Below are positions 55,553-64,000 of a stretch of DNA of 64,000 nucleotides, one piece after another. Made by a program: the position numbers and the translations under genes. This DNA is from Leptotrichia massiliensis (GTDB lineage Bacteria > Fusobacteriota > Fusobacteriia > Fusobacteriales > Leptotrichiaceae). Position 1 is the stretch's first letter, and every line of letters starts with the position of its first letter. The stretch lies in assembly GCF_900104625.1 (NCBI RefSeq), contig NZ_FNVZ01000004.1:248001-312000 (forward strand). Reading direction: 5' to 3'. The notes below the pieces were generated by a model that saw only the letters and a program-made list of their open reading frames with translations, had not been told where the DNA came from and searched no databases.

Positions 55553-57247
55553 ATGAATTTTAATGATTACAAATATGAGCATTTGGACTTGGAAAAAATA
55601 AAAGGAGAATTTTCAGAGCTAATAGATAGTTTTGAAAAGGCAGAAAATGTAGAGGGACAAATTGAGGCGTTTGATAAAATTATAAAGCTGAGAAATCATA
55701 TTGAAACTATGCAGACGCTTGTTTCAATTCGGCATAGCATTGATACTAACGATGAGTTTTATAATAAGGAAAATGAGTATATGGATGAAATTAGTCCAAT
55801 TTTGTTTGGATTTACTAATGATTTTTATAGCGTTCTTGTGAATTCAAAATTTAAAAACGAACTTGTTGAGAAATATGGAAAATTATTGTTTGATTTGGCA
55901 GAAAATACATTGAAAGTTTTCTCGAACGAGATTATTCCAGATGCACAGGAAGAAAATAGATTATCCAGCAAATATTCAAAATTGATTGCCAGTGCAAAAA
56001 TTGATTTTGATGGGAAAGAGCTTAATTTATCGCAAATGGTTCCCTATACGCAATCAAAGGACAGAAATGTGAGAATTGAAGCCGCAAAGAAAGTGGCTCA
56101 GTTTTTTTCTGAAAATCAAGAAGAATTTGACAATATTTATGATTCGCTTGTAAAAGTGAGAACTAAAATGGCACAGAAAATGGGATATAAAAATTATGTA
56201 GAATTTGGATATAAACAGCTTTCAAGACTTGAATACGATGCAAAAATGGTGGAAGGTTACAGAAAGCAAGTACTTGAAAACATTGTACCGCTACATACTG
56301 AGCTTCGTAAAAGACAGGAAAAAAGACTGGGAGTGGAAAAACTTAGATTTTATGACGAGGCTATAAAATTTAATTCTGGAAATGCTGATCCACATGGTTC
56401 ACCTGAATGGATTTTAAATCACGGTAAAACAATGTATAAGGAATTGTCGAAGGAAACTGATGAATTTTTTACATTTATGACTGAAAATAATTTGCTTGAC
56501 TTGCTTTCTAAAAAGGGGAAAATGAGTGGTGGATACTGCACTTACATTCCAAAATATAAGGCTCCATTTATTTTTGCCAATTTTAATGGGACTGCACATG
56601 ATATTGATGTTTTGACGCACGAAGCAGGGCATGCTTTTCAAGTTTACCAAAGCCGAGGTTTTGAGGTGCCTGAATATTTATGGCCAACTTACGAAGCTTG
56701 TGAAATTCATTCAATGAGTATGGAATTTTTGACTTGGCCGTGGATGGACTTGTTCTTTCAAAATGATACAGAAAAATATAAATTTATTCATTTGTCAGAA
56801 GCTCTTTTATTCATTCCTTATGGGGTAACAGTCGATGAATTTCAGCACTGGGTTTATGAAAATTCAGAAGTTACTCCACAAGAGCGTCGTGAAAAATGGC
56901 TTGAAATTGAGAAAAAATATTTACCAACTAGAGATTATGGGGAAGCCAATGAATTGAAAAATGGAATTTTTTGGTTTAGACAAGGGCATATTTTCAGCTC
57001 GCCATTTTACTACATCGACTACACTTTAGCCCAAGTCTGTGCTTTCCAATTCTGGATAAAATCAAGGGAAGACAGGGAAAAAGCATGGCAGGATTATTTG
57101 AATCTATGTAAACTTGGAGGAAGTAAATCGTTCTTTGAACTTATGAAATCTGCCAATCTGAAAAATCCGTTTGAGGAAGGAATATTAGCGGCTGTAATTC
57201 CAAAAATTAAAGAATATCTGGATAGTGTCGATGATATGAATTTGTAA
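55553..57247 (+). CDS. M3 family oligoendopeptidase
   Basis: This 564-residue zinc peptidase digests short peptides in the cytosol. The active-site motif is DVLTHEAGHAFQVYQSR (HExxH) with the third ligand Glu in TYEACEIHSMSMEFLTWPW. N-terminal helices (to about 110) form the channel wall. Length matches PepF-type enzymes of low-GC bacteria. GGAGG lies 8-9 bases before the ATG. Confidence 0.9.
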   Translation: MNFNDYKYEHLDLEKIKGEFSELIDSFEKAENVEGQIEAFDKIIKLRNHIETMQTLVSIRHSIDTNDEFYNKENEYMDEISPILFGFTNDFYSVLVNSKFKNELVEKYGKLLFDLAENTLKVFSNEIIPDAQEENRLSSKYSKLIASAKIDFDGKELNLSQMVPYTQSKDRNVRIEAAKKVAQFFSENQEEFDNIYDSLVKVRTKMAQKMGYKNYVEFGYKQLSRLEYDAKMVEGYRKQVLENIVPLHTELRKRQEKRLGVEKLRFYDEAIKFNSGNADPHGSPEWILNHGKTMYKELSKETDEFFTFMTENNLLDLLSKKGKMSGGYCTYIPKYKAPFIFANFNGTAHDIDVLTHEAGHAFQVYQSRGFEVPEYLWPTYEACEIHSMSMEFLTWPWMDLFFQNDTEKYKFIHLSEALLFIPYGVTVDEFQHWVYENSEVTPQERREKWLEIEKKYLPTRDYGEANELKNGIFWFRQGHIFSSPFYYIDYTLAQVCAFQFWIKSREDREKAWQDYLNLCKLGGSKSFFELMKSANLKNPFEEGILAAVIPKIKEYLDSVDDMNL

Positions 57248-57295
57248 TTTAAATCATTATTAAAAATAAAATTTTAAAATATTTCTGTTTTTCTA

Positions 57296-57324
57296 TTGAT
57301 TTAAAAAAAATTTAGTGATATAAT
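57296..57324 (+). promoter_or_regulatory. cysK promoter
   Basis: TTGATT (57296-57301), a 17-base spacer and TATAAT (57319-57324) upstream of cysK. No T-box or CymR-like box could be recognised in the leader. Confidence 0.75.
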
Positions 57325-57380
57325 AATTGTAGATACAAATTTAAAAGAATAATATATTAATTATATGGAGGTAATGTATA

Positions 57381-58298
57381 ATGATTTATGAAAATATCTT
57401 AGACTTAATTGGAAATACACCTGTAGTAAAACTAAAATTTTTAAATGAAGAAAATATTGCTGATATTTATGTGAAACTGGAAAAATATAATATTGGTGGA
57501 AGTGTAAAGGATAGAGCGGCTCTTGGAATGATAGAAGCAGCTGAAAAAGAAGGAAAATTAAAACCAGGAGGAACAATTGTAGAGCCAACGTCTGGAAATA
57601 CTGGAATTGCATTAGCTTTAATCGGAAAAGCAAAAGGATATAAAGTAATCATCATCATGCCTGATTCGATGAGTGTGGAAAGAAGAAGCATCTTGGCAGC
57701 TTACGGAGCTGAGCTAATATTGACTGAAGGGGCAAAAGGAATGAAAGGAGCAATCGCTGAAGCTGAAAAATTAGCGGCTGAAAACGGATACTTCCTACCT
57801 CAGCAATTTGAAAACCCTGCAAATCCTGCTAAACACTATGAAACTACGGCAAAAGAAATTTTGAATGACTTCCCACAAATTGATGCCTTTATTTCAGGAG
57901 TTGGAACAGCTGGAACTTTATCAGGAGTTGGAAAAAGATTGAAAGAAGAAAGACCTGGAGTGCAAGTGTTCGCTGTAGAACCTACAACTTCTGCAGTATT
58001 ATCAGGAGAACAACCTGGAAAACATTCTCAGCAAGGTCTTGGAGCTGGATTCATTCCTGGAAATTATAATCCTGAACTTGTTGATGAAGTTATAAAAATA
58101 ACAAATGAAGAAGCTATTGAGTTTGCAACAAGAGCTTCAAAAGAAAATGGACTATTTATAGGAATCTCTTCTGGAACTGCAATTGCAGCTGCTTACAAGG
58201 TGGCTAAAAAATTAGGAAAAGGAAAAAAAGTTTTAGCAATTTTACCTGATGGTGGTGAAAAATACTTATCAGTTGAAGTATTTAGAAATAATTTATAG
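57381..58298 (+). CDS. cysK: Cysteine synthase A
   Basis: This 305-residue PLP enzyme makes cysteine from O-acetylserine and sulfide. The PLP lysine is in [16 protein letters not shown], the substrate loop is [11 protein letters not shown], the phosphate loop is [14 protein letters not shown], and the C-terminal Ser is in [16 protein letters not shown] precedes ATG. cysE lies next on the same strand but behind a terminator and with its own promoter. Confidence 0.96.
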   Translation: MIYENILDLIGNTPVVKLKFLNEENIADIYVKLEKYNIGGSVKDRAALGMIEAAEKEGKLKPGGTIVEPTSGNTGIALALIGKAKGYKVIIIMPDSMSVERRSILAAYGAELILTEGAKGMKGAIAEAEKLAAENGYFLPQQFENPANPAKHYETTAKEILNDFPQIDAFISGVGTAGTLSGVGKRLKEERPGVQVFAVEPTTSAVLSGEQPGKHSQQGLGAGFIPGNYNPELVDEVIKITNEEAIEFATRASKENGLFIGISSGTAIAAAYKVAKKLGKGKKVLAILPDGGEKYLSVEVFRNNL

Positions 58299-58307
58299 AA
58301 AATAATA

Positions 58308-58360
58308 AGGCAAGAATTCTTTGATATTGCAGATATATCTAAGATTAATTGCCTTTTTTA
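58308..58360 (+). terminator. cysK terminator
   Basis: AGGCAA (58308-58313) and TTGCCT (58349-58354) pair around a long loop that itself can form a small hairpin, followed by T's. Confidence 0.6.
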
Positions 58361-58399
58361 CAATCCTTAAAAAAATTTTATTACATTTGTATAAAAAAG

Positions 58400-58428
58400 T
58401 TGTGTTTAAAATAGTTTTAGTATATAAT
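58400..58428 (+). promoter_or_regulatory. cysE promoter
   Basis: TTGTGT (58400-58405), 17 bases, TATAAT (58423-58428). The predicted transcription start is only about 10 bases before the ribosome site AAGGAG (58443-58448). Confidence 0.7.
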
Positions 58429-58449
58429 AAGATATAATTTTTAAGGAGT

Positions 58450-58998
58450 GTGATTACTATTTTTAAATGGTTACAAAATGAAATAAATAATATCGCAGAA
58501 AAGGATCCAGCAGTAAGATCCAAAATAGAAGTCTTTCTCTACCCATCCTTGCATGCGGTTATTAATCATAGAATTGCACATTTTTTTCAAAATCATAAAT
58601 TATATTTTTTTGCAAGGCTTATTTCACAATTTTCCCGTTTTTTTACAGGAATAGAAATTCATCCTGGAGCAAAGCTGGGAAATAAAATATTTTTTGATCA
58701 TGGAATGGGAATTGTAATCGGAGAAACAGCCGAAATTGGCAATAACTGCGTTATTTATCATGGAGTAACTCTCGGAGGGGTAAGTACCTCAAAAACTAAA
58801 AGACATCCGACATTAAAAGAAAATGTAACAGTTGGAACTGGAGCAAAACTTTTAGGAAATATAATAATTGGTAAAAATGCAAGAATTGGAGCAAATTCAG
58901 TTGTTTTACGAGATGTACCTGACGAGGCTGTCGCTGTAGGCATTCCTGCCAGAATTATCCCAAAAACAGAAGAAGATTACTATATGTGGTATATTTAA
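58450..58998 (+). CDS. cysE: Serine O-acetyltransferase
   Basis: This enzyme of about 182 residues makes O-acetylserine for CysK. A helical N-terminal part includes [28 protein letters not shown]. The left-handed beta-helix follows: [43 protein letters not shown], with the catalytic Asp-His pair. The short form is usual in low-GC bacteria. The start is uncertain. GTG 58450 is only one base past AAGGAG, while a near-cognate ATT at 58459 would have normal spacing and give the common family start (x-FKWL). Confidence 0.93.
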   Translation: MITIFKWLQNEINNIAEKDPAVRSKIEVFLYPSLHAVINHRIAHFFQNHKLYFFARLISQFSRFFTGIEIHPGAKLGNKIFFDHGMGIVIGETAEIGNNCVIYHGVTLGGVSTSKTKRHPTLKENVTVGTGAKLLGNIIIGKNARIGANSVVLRDVPDEAVAVGIPARIIPKTEEDYYMWYI

Positions 58999-59105
58999 TT
59001 TATTTTTGTTATTTTAGAAAATAAGTCCTTTTCTATTAAGTTTTAGGACTTAATTTTAAAAATTTTGAATATAATCTAAAAAACTAATATAAAAATCAAA
59101 AAAAT

Positions 59106-59134
59106 TTGACAATCAAAATAAAATATGATATATT
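59106..59134 (+). promoter_or_regulatory. Flavodoxin promoter
   Basis: TTGACA (59106-59111), 17 bases, TATATT (59129-59134) with TG before the -10. A leader of about 105 bases follows, holding the inverted repeat TGGATA-CATGA-TATCCA near 59201-59217. Confidence 0.8.
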
Positions 59135-59247
59135 TTTTATATGAAAATTGAGTAAAATAATTTATTTCAATTCTTTGATTTAAAAATACAACAAACAGAT
59201 GGATACATGATATCCAAAATAAATAAAACTAATAACGGAGGCTTAAA

Positions 59248-59742
59248 ATGGCAAAAGTAGGAATTTTTTTCGGATCAACAACAGGCGTAACTGAAGATAT
59301 AGCTCATAAAATTGCAGAAAAAATTGATGGAGCAGAAGTTTTCAATATTGATGGGAATGAAGATAAGTTAGAAGACTTTGATGTGCTGCTTTTGGGAGCT
59401 TCTACATGGGGGTTTGGAGACTTGCAAGATGACTGGGCTGCAGTTGTCGATGACTTGGCAAACAAAGATTTCAGTGGTAAAAAAGTAGGATATTTCGGTA
59501 GTGGAGATCAAGGAACATTCTCTGATACATTTATGGATGGAATTGGCATTCTTGATGAAGAAATCCAAAAAACTGGTGCAACAATTATTGGAAAAACTTC
59601 AGTTGAAGGATATGAATTTAATGAATCAAGAGCTGTAAAAAATGGTCAATTTTTGGGACTTGCTTTAGATGAAGTTAATCAGTCTGAATTAACAGATGAA
59701 AGAATTGATGCATGGGTTGAACAAATCAAAAAAGAATTTTAA
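59248..59742 (+). CDS. Flavodoxin
   Basis: This 164-residue FMN protein carries electrons at low potential in the cytosol. The phosphate loop is FFGSTTGVTEDIA at residues 7-19; LLGASTWGFGDLQDDW and FGSGDQGTFSDTFMDG form the isoalloxazine site. The length indicates a long-chain flavodoxin (the extra loop is at about 125-145). It has a strong promoter, a good GGAGG site and its own terminator, as expected for an abundant protein. Confidence 0.94.
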   Translation: MAKVGIFFGSTTGVTEDIAHKIAEKIDGAEVFNIDGNEDKLEDFDVLLLGASTWGFGDLQDDWAAVVDDLANKDFSGKKVGYFGSGDQGTFSDTFMDGIGILDEEIQKTGATIIGKTSVEGYEFNESRAVKNGQFLGLALDEVNQSELTDERIDAWVEQIKKEF

Positions 59743-59872
59743 TAATAAACTATGTCTGTGAATAATAAAAATAATTTCACAAAAGACAAATTAAATATGA
59801 TTTTAGCTATATTTTATATATAACTAAGATAAATCAATTTTCACAAGTTGATTTTCTCTCCAAAAATAAAGA

Positions 59873-59899
59873 AGACGTTCACAAGGACGTCTTTTTTTT
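59873..59899 (+). terminator. Terminator downstream of flavodoxin
   Basis: AGACGT (59873-59878) and ACGTCT (59887-59892) followed by T's. Two weaker hairpins precede it (TGTGAA/TTCACA near 59758-59782 and ATCAA/TTGAT near 59832-59851). Confidence 0.85.
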
Positions 59900-59938
59900 A
59901 TTTGTTATTCTTTTCTTTCTTTAATATAAATTAAAAAC

Positions 59939-60029
59939 TTAATCAAACAGTGGCATCTTAGATTCTAACTTGTTAAAAATATAGACTAAGTCAAAGAAAG
60001 TAACATTACGTTTCAAAGTTATACAATAT
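59939..60029 (-). other. Possible remnant coding segment
   Basis: A 30-codon stretch on the minus strand reads like protein (ITLKRNVTFFDLVYIF, then NKLESKMPLFD) and ends at TAA 59941-59939, but a TAG precedes it and no start is present. It could be the tail of a lost gene. No family was recognised. The rest of the 59900-60168 gap shows only the promoter of the next gene. Confidence 0.25.
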
Positions 60030-60093
60030 CTCTAATAATCAATATTTTAGATTTAATTTTTAAAATTTTTGAATAAAAATCAAAAAAAAATAC

Positions 60094-60121
60094 TTGATTT
60101 TTTTAAATTATATGGTATACT
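60094..60121 (+). promoter_or_regulatory. Promoter of small secreted protein
   Basis: TTGATT (60094-60099), 16 bases, TATACT (60116-60121) with TGG before it. Confidence 0.65.
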
Positions 60122-60168
60122 ATAATAGAAAACAGTATTTAAAAAAATGTAAAAAGGAGCTGATTAGC

Positions 60169-60420
60169 ATGAAAAAATTAATTCTAGTAGGATTTTTAGC
60201 ATTTGGAGCATTAGGATTTTCAAGATATGTAGAGGAGTGTTATGTTACTGGTAAAACAGGGAGATCTGTAACTTGTGAAAGTGCAGAATCAGGAAGAACA
60301 TTCCAATTTACAAGTGGTAGATTATCTTCTGTTTCAAAAGGATATTCTTATAAAATTTATTTTGAAGGTACTGGGTACAGAGGATTGCGTTTAACTAGAG
60401 CAAAACTTCTTGCAGGTTAA
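60169..60420 (+). CDS. Small secreted protein (83 aa)
   Basis: The frame is open from 60094, but the promoter lies in that extension and AGGAG precedes ATG 60169. The signal peptide is KKLILVGFLAFGALGFS. The mature protein (about 66 residues) holds two Cys (in EECYVTG and VTCESAES) that could form a disulfide, and short beta strands (FQFTSGRLSSV, YSYKIYFEGTGYRGLRL). No lipobox is present. I do not recognise the family. It is a single gene with its own terminator. Confidence 0.7.
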   Translation: MKKLILVGFLAFGALGFSRYVEECYVTGKTGRSVTCESAESGRTFQFTSGRLSSVSKGYSYKIYFEGTGYRGLRLTRAKLLAG

Positions 60421-60454
60421 AACTAAAAACCTTTACCAACAATAAAATTATTAG

Positions 60455-60490
60455 AAACTCTAGGTTTATAAAAAACTTAGAGTTTTTTTT
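60455..60490 (+). terminator. Terminator of small secreted protein gene
   Basis: AAACTCTA and TAGAGTTT pair perfectly, followed by T's. Confidence 0.85.
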
Positions 60491-60580
60491 AACAAATAAA
60501 AAAATGTTTTTATATCCAAACACTAGATTTTATTAATTTTTTTTCGATTTTGAAAAAATTTGAAAATATATAAAAAGGTA

Positions 60581-60609
60581 TTGGATTATTATAACTTTTC
60601 TAGTATAAT
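60581..60609 (+). promoter_or_regulatory. Mevalonate gene promoter
   Basis: TTGGAT (60581-60586), 17 bases, TATAAT (60604-60609), upstream of ATG 60647. It would drive both the kinase and the decarboxylase genes. Confidence 0.7.
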
Positions 60610-60646
60610 AAATTTATATAATTTTAGTATAAAAAAGGAAAATTCA

Positions 60647-61537
60647 ATGAAAAAAGGTATCGGAAAATCACACAGTAAAATAATATTAATTGGAGAACAT
60701 TCTGTTGTTTACGGTTATCCTGCCATCGCTATTCCACTAAAAGAAATTGAAATTGAATGTATTGTGGAAGAAGCCAAAAGCAGCTATTTCCCTAATAAGA
60801 CTGATACTATTTCAGTTGCTCTTTTTACTGCGTTAAAATATTTAAAAAAAGAAAATGCAAAAATAAAATATAAAGTAACTTCTCAAATACCGACAAAACG
60901 TGGAATGGGCTCTTCAGCAGCTGTTAGTATTGCCGCCATTCGTGCTGTATTTGATTATTTTGGAGAATATTTGGAAGATACATTGCTGGAAAAGTTGGTT
61001 CACACGGCAGAAATTGTAGCTCATAGTACACCAAGCGGGCTGGATGCCAAAACTTGCCTTAGCAACAAAGCCATAAAATTTATAAAGAACAAGGGATTTT
61101 CATACATTGACTTAAATCTCGATGCATATCTTGTAATTGCAGATACAGGCATTTATGGAAATACTGGCGAAGCAATTCAAAAGGTTAAAAATTTAGGAAG
61201 TAACGCTGACAGTTCTTTAAACAAATTAGGAGAATTGACAGATGAAATGGCTAAAATCTTGACTGAAAATATTGAATCCAAAGAAGAAAAAGTTGATAAA
61301 ATAGGAAAAATTATGACAAAAGCAAATACAGAACTCGGAAACTTGAATATAACCATTGAAAAAACAGACTTATTTGTAAAAACAGCAATCGAAAACGGAG
61401 CAAGTGGGGCAAAAATTTCTGGCGGAGGATTAGGAGGATGTGTAATCGCACTTGCTAAGAATCTGGAAATTGTAGAAAAAATAAAAGATGAATTGTTAAA
61501 ATGTGGAGCAGAGAATATTTGGGTGGAGAAAATTTAA
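60647..61537 (+). CDS. Mevalonate kinase
   Basis: This GHMP kinase of about 296 residues phosphorylates mevalonate in isoprenoid synthesis. Seen are IGEHSVVYGYPAIAIPL at the start, the ATP loop PTKRGMGSSAAVSIA, STPSGLDAKTC with the catalytic Asp, and SGGGLGGCVIAL at the end. The frame is open to 60560, but the promoter falls inside that extension and AAGGAAAA precedes ATG 60647. The mvaD gene follows 21 bases later; phosphomevalonate kinase is not in the window but may follow elsewhere. Confidence 0.93.
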   Translation: MKKGIGKSHSKIILIGEHSVVYGYPAIAIPLKEIEIECIVEEAKSSYFPNKTDTISVALFTALKYLKKENAKIKYKVTSQIPTKRGMGSSAAVSIAAIRAVFDYFGEYLEDTLLEKLVHTAEIVAHSTPSGLDAKTCLSNKAIKFIKNKGFSYIDLNLDAYLVIADTGIYGNTGEAIQKVKNLGSNADSSLNKLGELTDEMAKILTENIESKEEKVDKIGKIMTKANTELGNLNITIEKTDLFVKTAIENGASGAKISGGGLGGCVIALAKNLEIVEKIKDELLKCGAENIWVEKI

Positions 61538-61558
61538 TAAGAAAATAAAGGAGTAAAA

Positions 61559-62542
61559 ATGGTAAAAGTCAAATCTTATGCTAATATTGCGATTGTAAAA
61601 TACTGGGGAAAAAAAGATGCAGCAAAAATGATACCTTCCACAAGCAGCATTTCTCTTACCCTTAACGATATGTTCACAGAAACAGAGATGGAATTTATAA
61701 ATAATGAAGATATTAAAATTGCAGTTGAAAAAGAGATAAAAAGCGAAAATTGTAAAGATAAATATTCAGACATGGCAGATTTATTTTATTTGAATGGAGA
61801 ATTGCAGGATAGTGTACATACAGAAAAGATTAGCAAAGTTGTGGATTTGTTTAGGGAAAATAGAAGTCAGAAGGTAAAAATTTCTACAACCAATAATATG
61901 CCAACAGCTGCGGGACTTTCTTCCAGTTCGAGTGGTTTATCGGCTGTAATAAAGGCTTGTAATGAACTTTTTGGAAAAAACTATACACAATCTGAACTTG
62001 CACAAATTTCAAAATTTGGTTCAGGATCTTCTTCGAGAAGCTTTTTTGGACCTATTGCTGCTTGGGACAAGGATACTGGAGAAATTTATGAGGTAAGGAC
62101 AGATTTGAAACTGGCGATGATTGTGCTTGTGCTGAATGAAAATAAAAAGGAAATTTCAAGCCGAAATGGAATGGAACTTTGTGCAAAAACTTCGACATAT
62201 TTTGACGAGTGGGTAAAACAGTCGGAAATTGACTTTATAAATATGAAAAAATATCTTGCTGAAAATGATTTTGAAAAAGTAGGAACTTTGACAGAAGAGA
62301 ATGCTCTTAGAATGCACAAGACAACTGAAACTGCAAATCCTCCGTTTACATATTTTAATGAAAAAACTTATGAAGCAATGGATTTTGTAAAAAATTTGAG
62401 AAATAATGGGGAGAAATGTTATTTTACAATGGATGCGGGGCCTAATGTGAAGGTACTTTGTCTGGAAGAGGATTTGGAAAAATTAGCAGAAATTTTTGAA
62501 GAAAAGTATAAAATTATTGTGAGCAGGACTGTGAAATTATAA
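61559..62542 (+). CDS. mvaD: Diphosphomevalonate decarboxylase
   Basis: This 327-residue GHMP-fold enzyme makes isopentenyl diphosphate. Seen are SYANIAIVKYWGKKDAAKMIPSTSSISLTL (opening signature), NNMPTAAGLSSSSSGLSA (ATP loop), and GSGSSSRSFFGPIAAW with the catalytic Ser-Arg-Ser. TMDAGPNVKVLC follows near the end. AAGGAG precedes the ATG. It is in one operon with mevalonate kinase. Confidence 0.95.
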   Translation: MVKVKSYANIAIVKYWGKKDAAKMIPSTSSISLTLNDMFTETEMEFINNEDIKIAVEKEIKSENCKDKYSDMADLFYLNGELQDSVHTEKISKVVDLFRENRSQKVKISTTNNMPTAAGLSSSSSGLSAVIKACNELFGKNYTQSELAQISKFGSGSSSRSFFGPIAAWDKDTGEIYEVRTDLKLAMIVLVLNENKKEISSRNGMELCAKTSTYFDEWVKQSEIDFINMKKYLAENDFEKVGTLTEENALRMHKTTETANPPFTYFNEKTYEAMDFVKNLRNNGEKCYFTMDAGPNVKVLCLEEDLEKLAEIFEEKYKIIVSRTVKL

Positions 62543-62598
62543 TTGTGAAAATTATAGTAAAACTGCTTTAAAACAAAACTCAAAAGTTATGACTATTT

Positions 62599-62656
62599 TA
62601 CTCAAACCCTAAATTTATATAATTTTTAGTAGTTTAATTTTAAGTAGGTTTGAGTA
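62599..62656. repeat. 10-bp perfect inverted repeat downstream of mvaD
   Basis: TACTCAAACC (62599-62608) and GGTTTGAGTA (62647-62656) surround a 38-base AT-rich loop. No T tract follows on the plus strand (it reads TAATTTG), so a terminator is doubtful; it may act in RNA processing or as a weak stop. Confidence 0.5.
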
Positions 62657-62762
62657 TAATTTGAAATTGAAAATAAAAAATTATGATAATTCCTAAAATT
62701 GTTTGATTTTATCAGTTTAATATTGAAAGAGTTAAGATATATTTTGGAAAGGATTTTGAATA

Positions 62763-63320
62763 ATGGATAAATCAAGAAAATTTGACATAGTTATAGGCAT
62801 ATTATTTGGAATTATGACAATAATTTTAATTCATTTATTTTTTAGTAATAACATATTTTTTATGTGGGCATTTCAGCGGCATCATAATATACTAAGCTGG
62901 TATATTAGACCACTATTTATTATTCCAATAATCTGGAGTGCATACAAAAAGATGTTTTCAGGAATTTCAATTTCTATTTTTCTTCTATTTACGAGTATGT
63001 TCTGGTTTCCAAAGCCAAATATAACTAATCCTGAAATTGTAAAATTTTTAAATTTTGAAGCAAATTATTTGAAAAGTGGATGGACAATAGATAAAATTGC
63101 CCTGCTTTTTATTGTTATAATTTTTTTGGTTTTTATAATAGTTTCAACTTGGACAAAAAACTGGAAATTACTTTTATTAATTTTAATAGCAACTGCAATT
63201 CTTAAAATATTTAACAGCTATCTTTTAACTGGCAAGAGTGCATTGTCAATGTTAAAGCCTGCAATTGCTGGATTAATTGTCTGTGTGATAGCTGTATTTG
63301 TCTTAAAAAAGAAAAACTAA
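62763..63320 (+). CDS. Unknown polytopic membrane protein
   Basis: This 185-residue protein is not recognised. It has about five membrane spans (near residues 10-30, 42-60, 66-82, 110-127, 133-150 and 160-180, one being weak) with short loops, and a short basic C-terminus (KKKN). AAAGGATTTTG precedes ATG. Its end overlaps the frame of the next gene, pointing to a shared message with the lipoprotein gene. Confidence 0.65.
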   Translation: MDKSRKFDIVIGILFGIMTIILIHLFFSNNIFFMWAFQRHHNILSWYIRPLFIIPIIWSAYKKMFSGISISIFLLFTSMFWFPKPNITNPEIVKFLNFEANYLKSGWTIDKIALLFIVIIFLVFIIVSTWTKNWKLLLLILIATAILKIFNSYLLTGKSALSMLKPAIAGLIVCVIAVFVLKKKN

Positions 63321-63346
63321 TGAAAAAGGGGGAAGAAGAAGCAAAT

Positions 63347-63910
63347 ATGAAAAAAATATTCTCAATTATTGTAGGATTAATCTTAATATCTACAATAACA
63401 AGTTGTCAAAATGATAAAAAAATTATTGAAAATGATTTAAAAAATTTAATAGAATTCACTCGAAACGGAGGTTATAAATCATTAAATAATGATAAAATGG
63501 CTACTATAACATTTGAAGCAATTGATGAAGGATATAAAAAAATGTCCTATAAAATTAATAAAACAAAAAAAGAAAATAAAAATAAAATTATTGTAAATAT
63601 TACTATAAAATATCCTGATTTATCAGAAGCAATAGAAATATTTAAAAAGAAAATATTAGAAGAAAGACAAAGACTTTTGCAATCACCAAACCCTACTGTG
63701 AGGTCAGAAGATGAAGTGATAAAATTGACTACGCAATTTTTAAAAGAATCTGTAAATGAAAAATTGGATGATCCTAATCTAAGATATTTTGAAGAAACTT
63801 TTGATATTGTTTATTTAAAACATAACAATAATTGGGAAATGCAAGAAAGTCCACAATTCAGCAAAGCAATGTTCTTTAATTTGCAGTTTAACTCACTTAC
63901 TCAAAATTAA
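63347..63910 (+). CDS. Unknown lipoprotein
   Basis: This protein has about 187 residues. The signal peptide KKIFSIIVGLILISTITSC ends in a lipobox (TITSC). The mature part is highly charged, starting QNDKKIIENDLKNLIEF, with a beta-like middle (KIIVNITIKYPDL) and no recognised domain. The frame is open to ATG 63320, which overlaps the stop of the gene before, but ATG 63347 with GGGGGAAG upstream gives a proper signal peptide. Confidence 0.65.
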   Translation: MKKIFSIIVGLILISTITSCQNDKKIIENDLKNLIEFTRNGGYKSLNNDKMATITFEAIDEGYKKMSYKINKTKKENKNKIIVNITIKYPDLSEAIEIFKKKILEERQRLLQSPNPTVRSEDEVIKLTTQFLKESVNEKLDDPNLRYFEETFDIVYLKHNNNWEMQESPQFSKAMFFNLQFNSLTQN

Positions 63911-63982
63911 AGGTTTTTAAGGTAAAAACTTAAAATTTTACAATAAAAATAAAAAAATAACATAGAAAAAGGAGGAGAAATT

Positions 63983-64000
63983 GTGGGATATATAAAAATA
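63983..64000 (+). CDS. Start of a gene cut by window end
   Basis: GGAGGAG (63971-63977) is followed by GTG and five codons (GYIKI). The other nearby TTG frame stops at once. The rest of the gene is outside the window, so nothing can be said of its product. Confidence 0.45.

Noticed and set aside
57250-58450. T-box or SAM-type riboswitch at the cysteine genes
   Set aside because: Leaders of cysK and cysE are too short and lack T-box or S-box core sequences.

Overview
The window comes from a very AT-rich bacterium with an outer membrane: it encodes LptD, an OmpA-type protein and several lipoproteins. The low G+C content, an amino-acid ABC system with duplicated binding proteins, a mevalonate-pathway gene pair and a DDE insertion sequence together suggest a member of the Fusobacteriota, most likely Leptotrichia or a close relative. 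This is inferred from gene content and protein style; no database search was run. No rRNA, tRNA, CRISPR array or prophage was seen. || Layout. 1-16 kb: OmpA-like protein, CutC, LptD, a K+ uptake pair (TrkA/TrkH type), a MarR regulator, an AI-2E-type permease, Der, a decayed RelE-type toxin gene, a DUF1304-type membrane protein, Map, Adk, a phosphohexomutase and a split transketolase. The N-terminal transketolase subunit is cut off by an insertion sequence (16248-17335), and its missing 5' half is not on the far side. 17-20 kb: MsrA, an acyltransferase, an unknown membrane protein. 20.0-20.35 kb: a tandem pair of tiny transcription units that I read as a type I toxin-antitoxin module: a ~65-nt RNA followed by a ~170-nt mRNA for a 22-residue hydrophobic peptide. 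20.4-31 kb: ManA, MtnN, a SPOR protein, an NrnA-type phosphoesterase, small lipoproteins, a TetR-type regulator, a MalY/PatB-type beta-lyase and a cystine/amino-acid ABC transporter with two paralogous binding proteins and a structured leader. || 31.3-55.1 kb: one large surface-polysaccharide locus, all on the minus strand. It has an initiating sugar-phosphate transferase, RfbA, ManC, Gmd and a GDP-6-deoxyhexulose reductase (a GDP-D-rhamnose route), a double-domain glycosyltransferase, a Wzm/Wzt-type ABC exporter, two O-acyltransferases, several glycosyltransferases, a GtrA/GT2/large-membrane-protein set, a flippase-like protein, and a cytidylyltransferase-like / HAD / kinase-like trio. ManA (20.4 kb) and the phosphohexomutase (13.4 kb) could supply mannose-1-phosphate to ManC, so the whole route from fructose-6-phosphate to GDP-D-rhamnose can be drawn from this window. 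|| 55.5-64 kb: an M3 peptidase, CysK and CysE (cysteine synthesis, matching the beta-lyase and cystine-type transporter), flavodoxin, a small secreted protein, mevalonate kinase and diphosphomevalonate decarboxylase, and two unknown envelope proteins. The window ends at the first codons of another gene.
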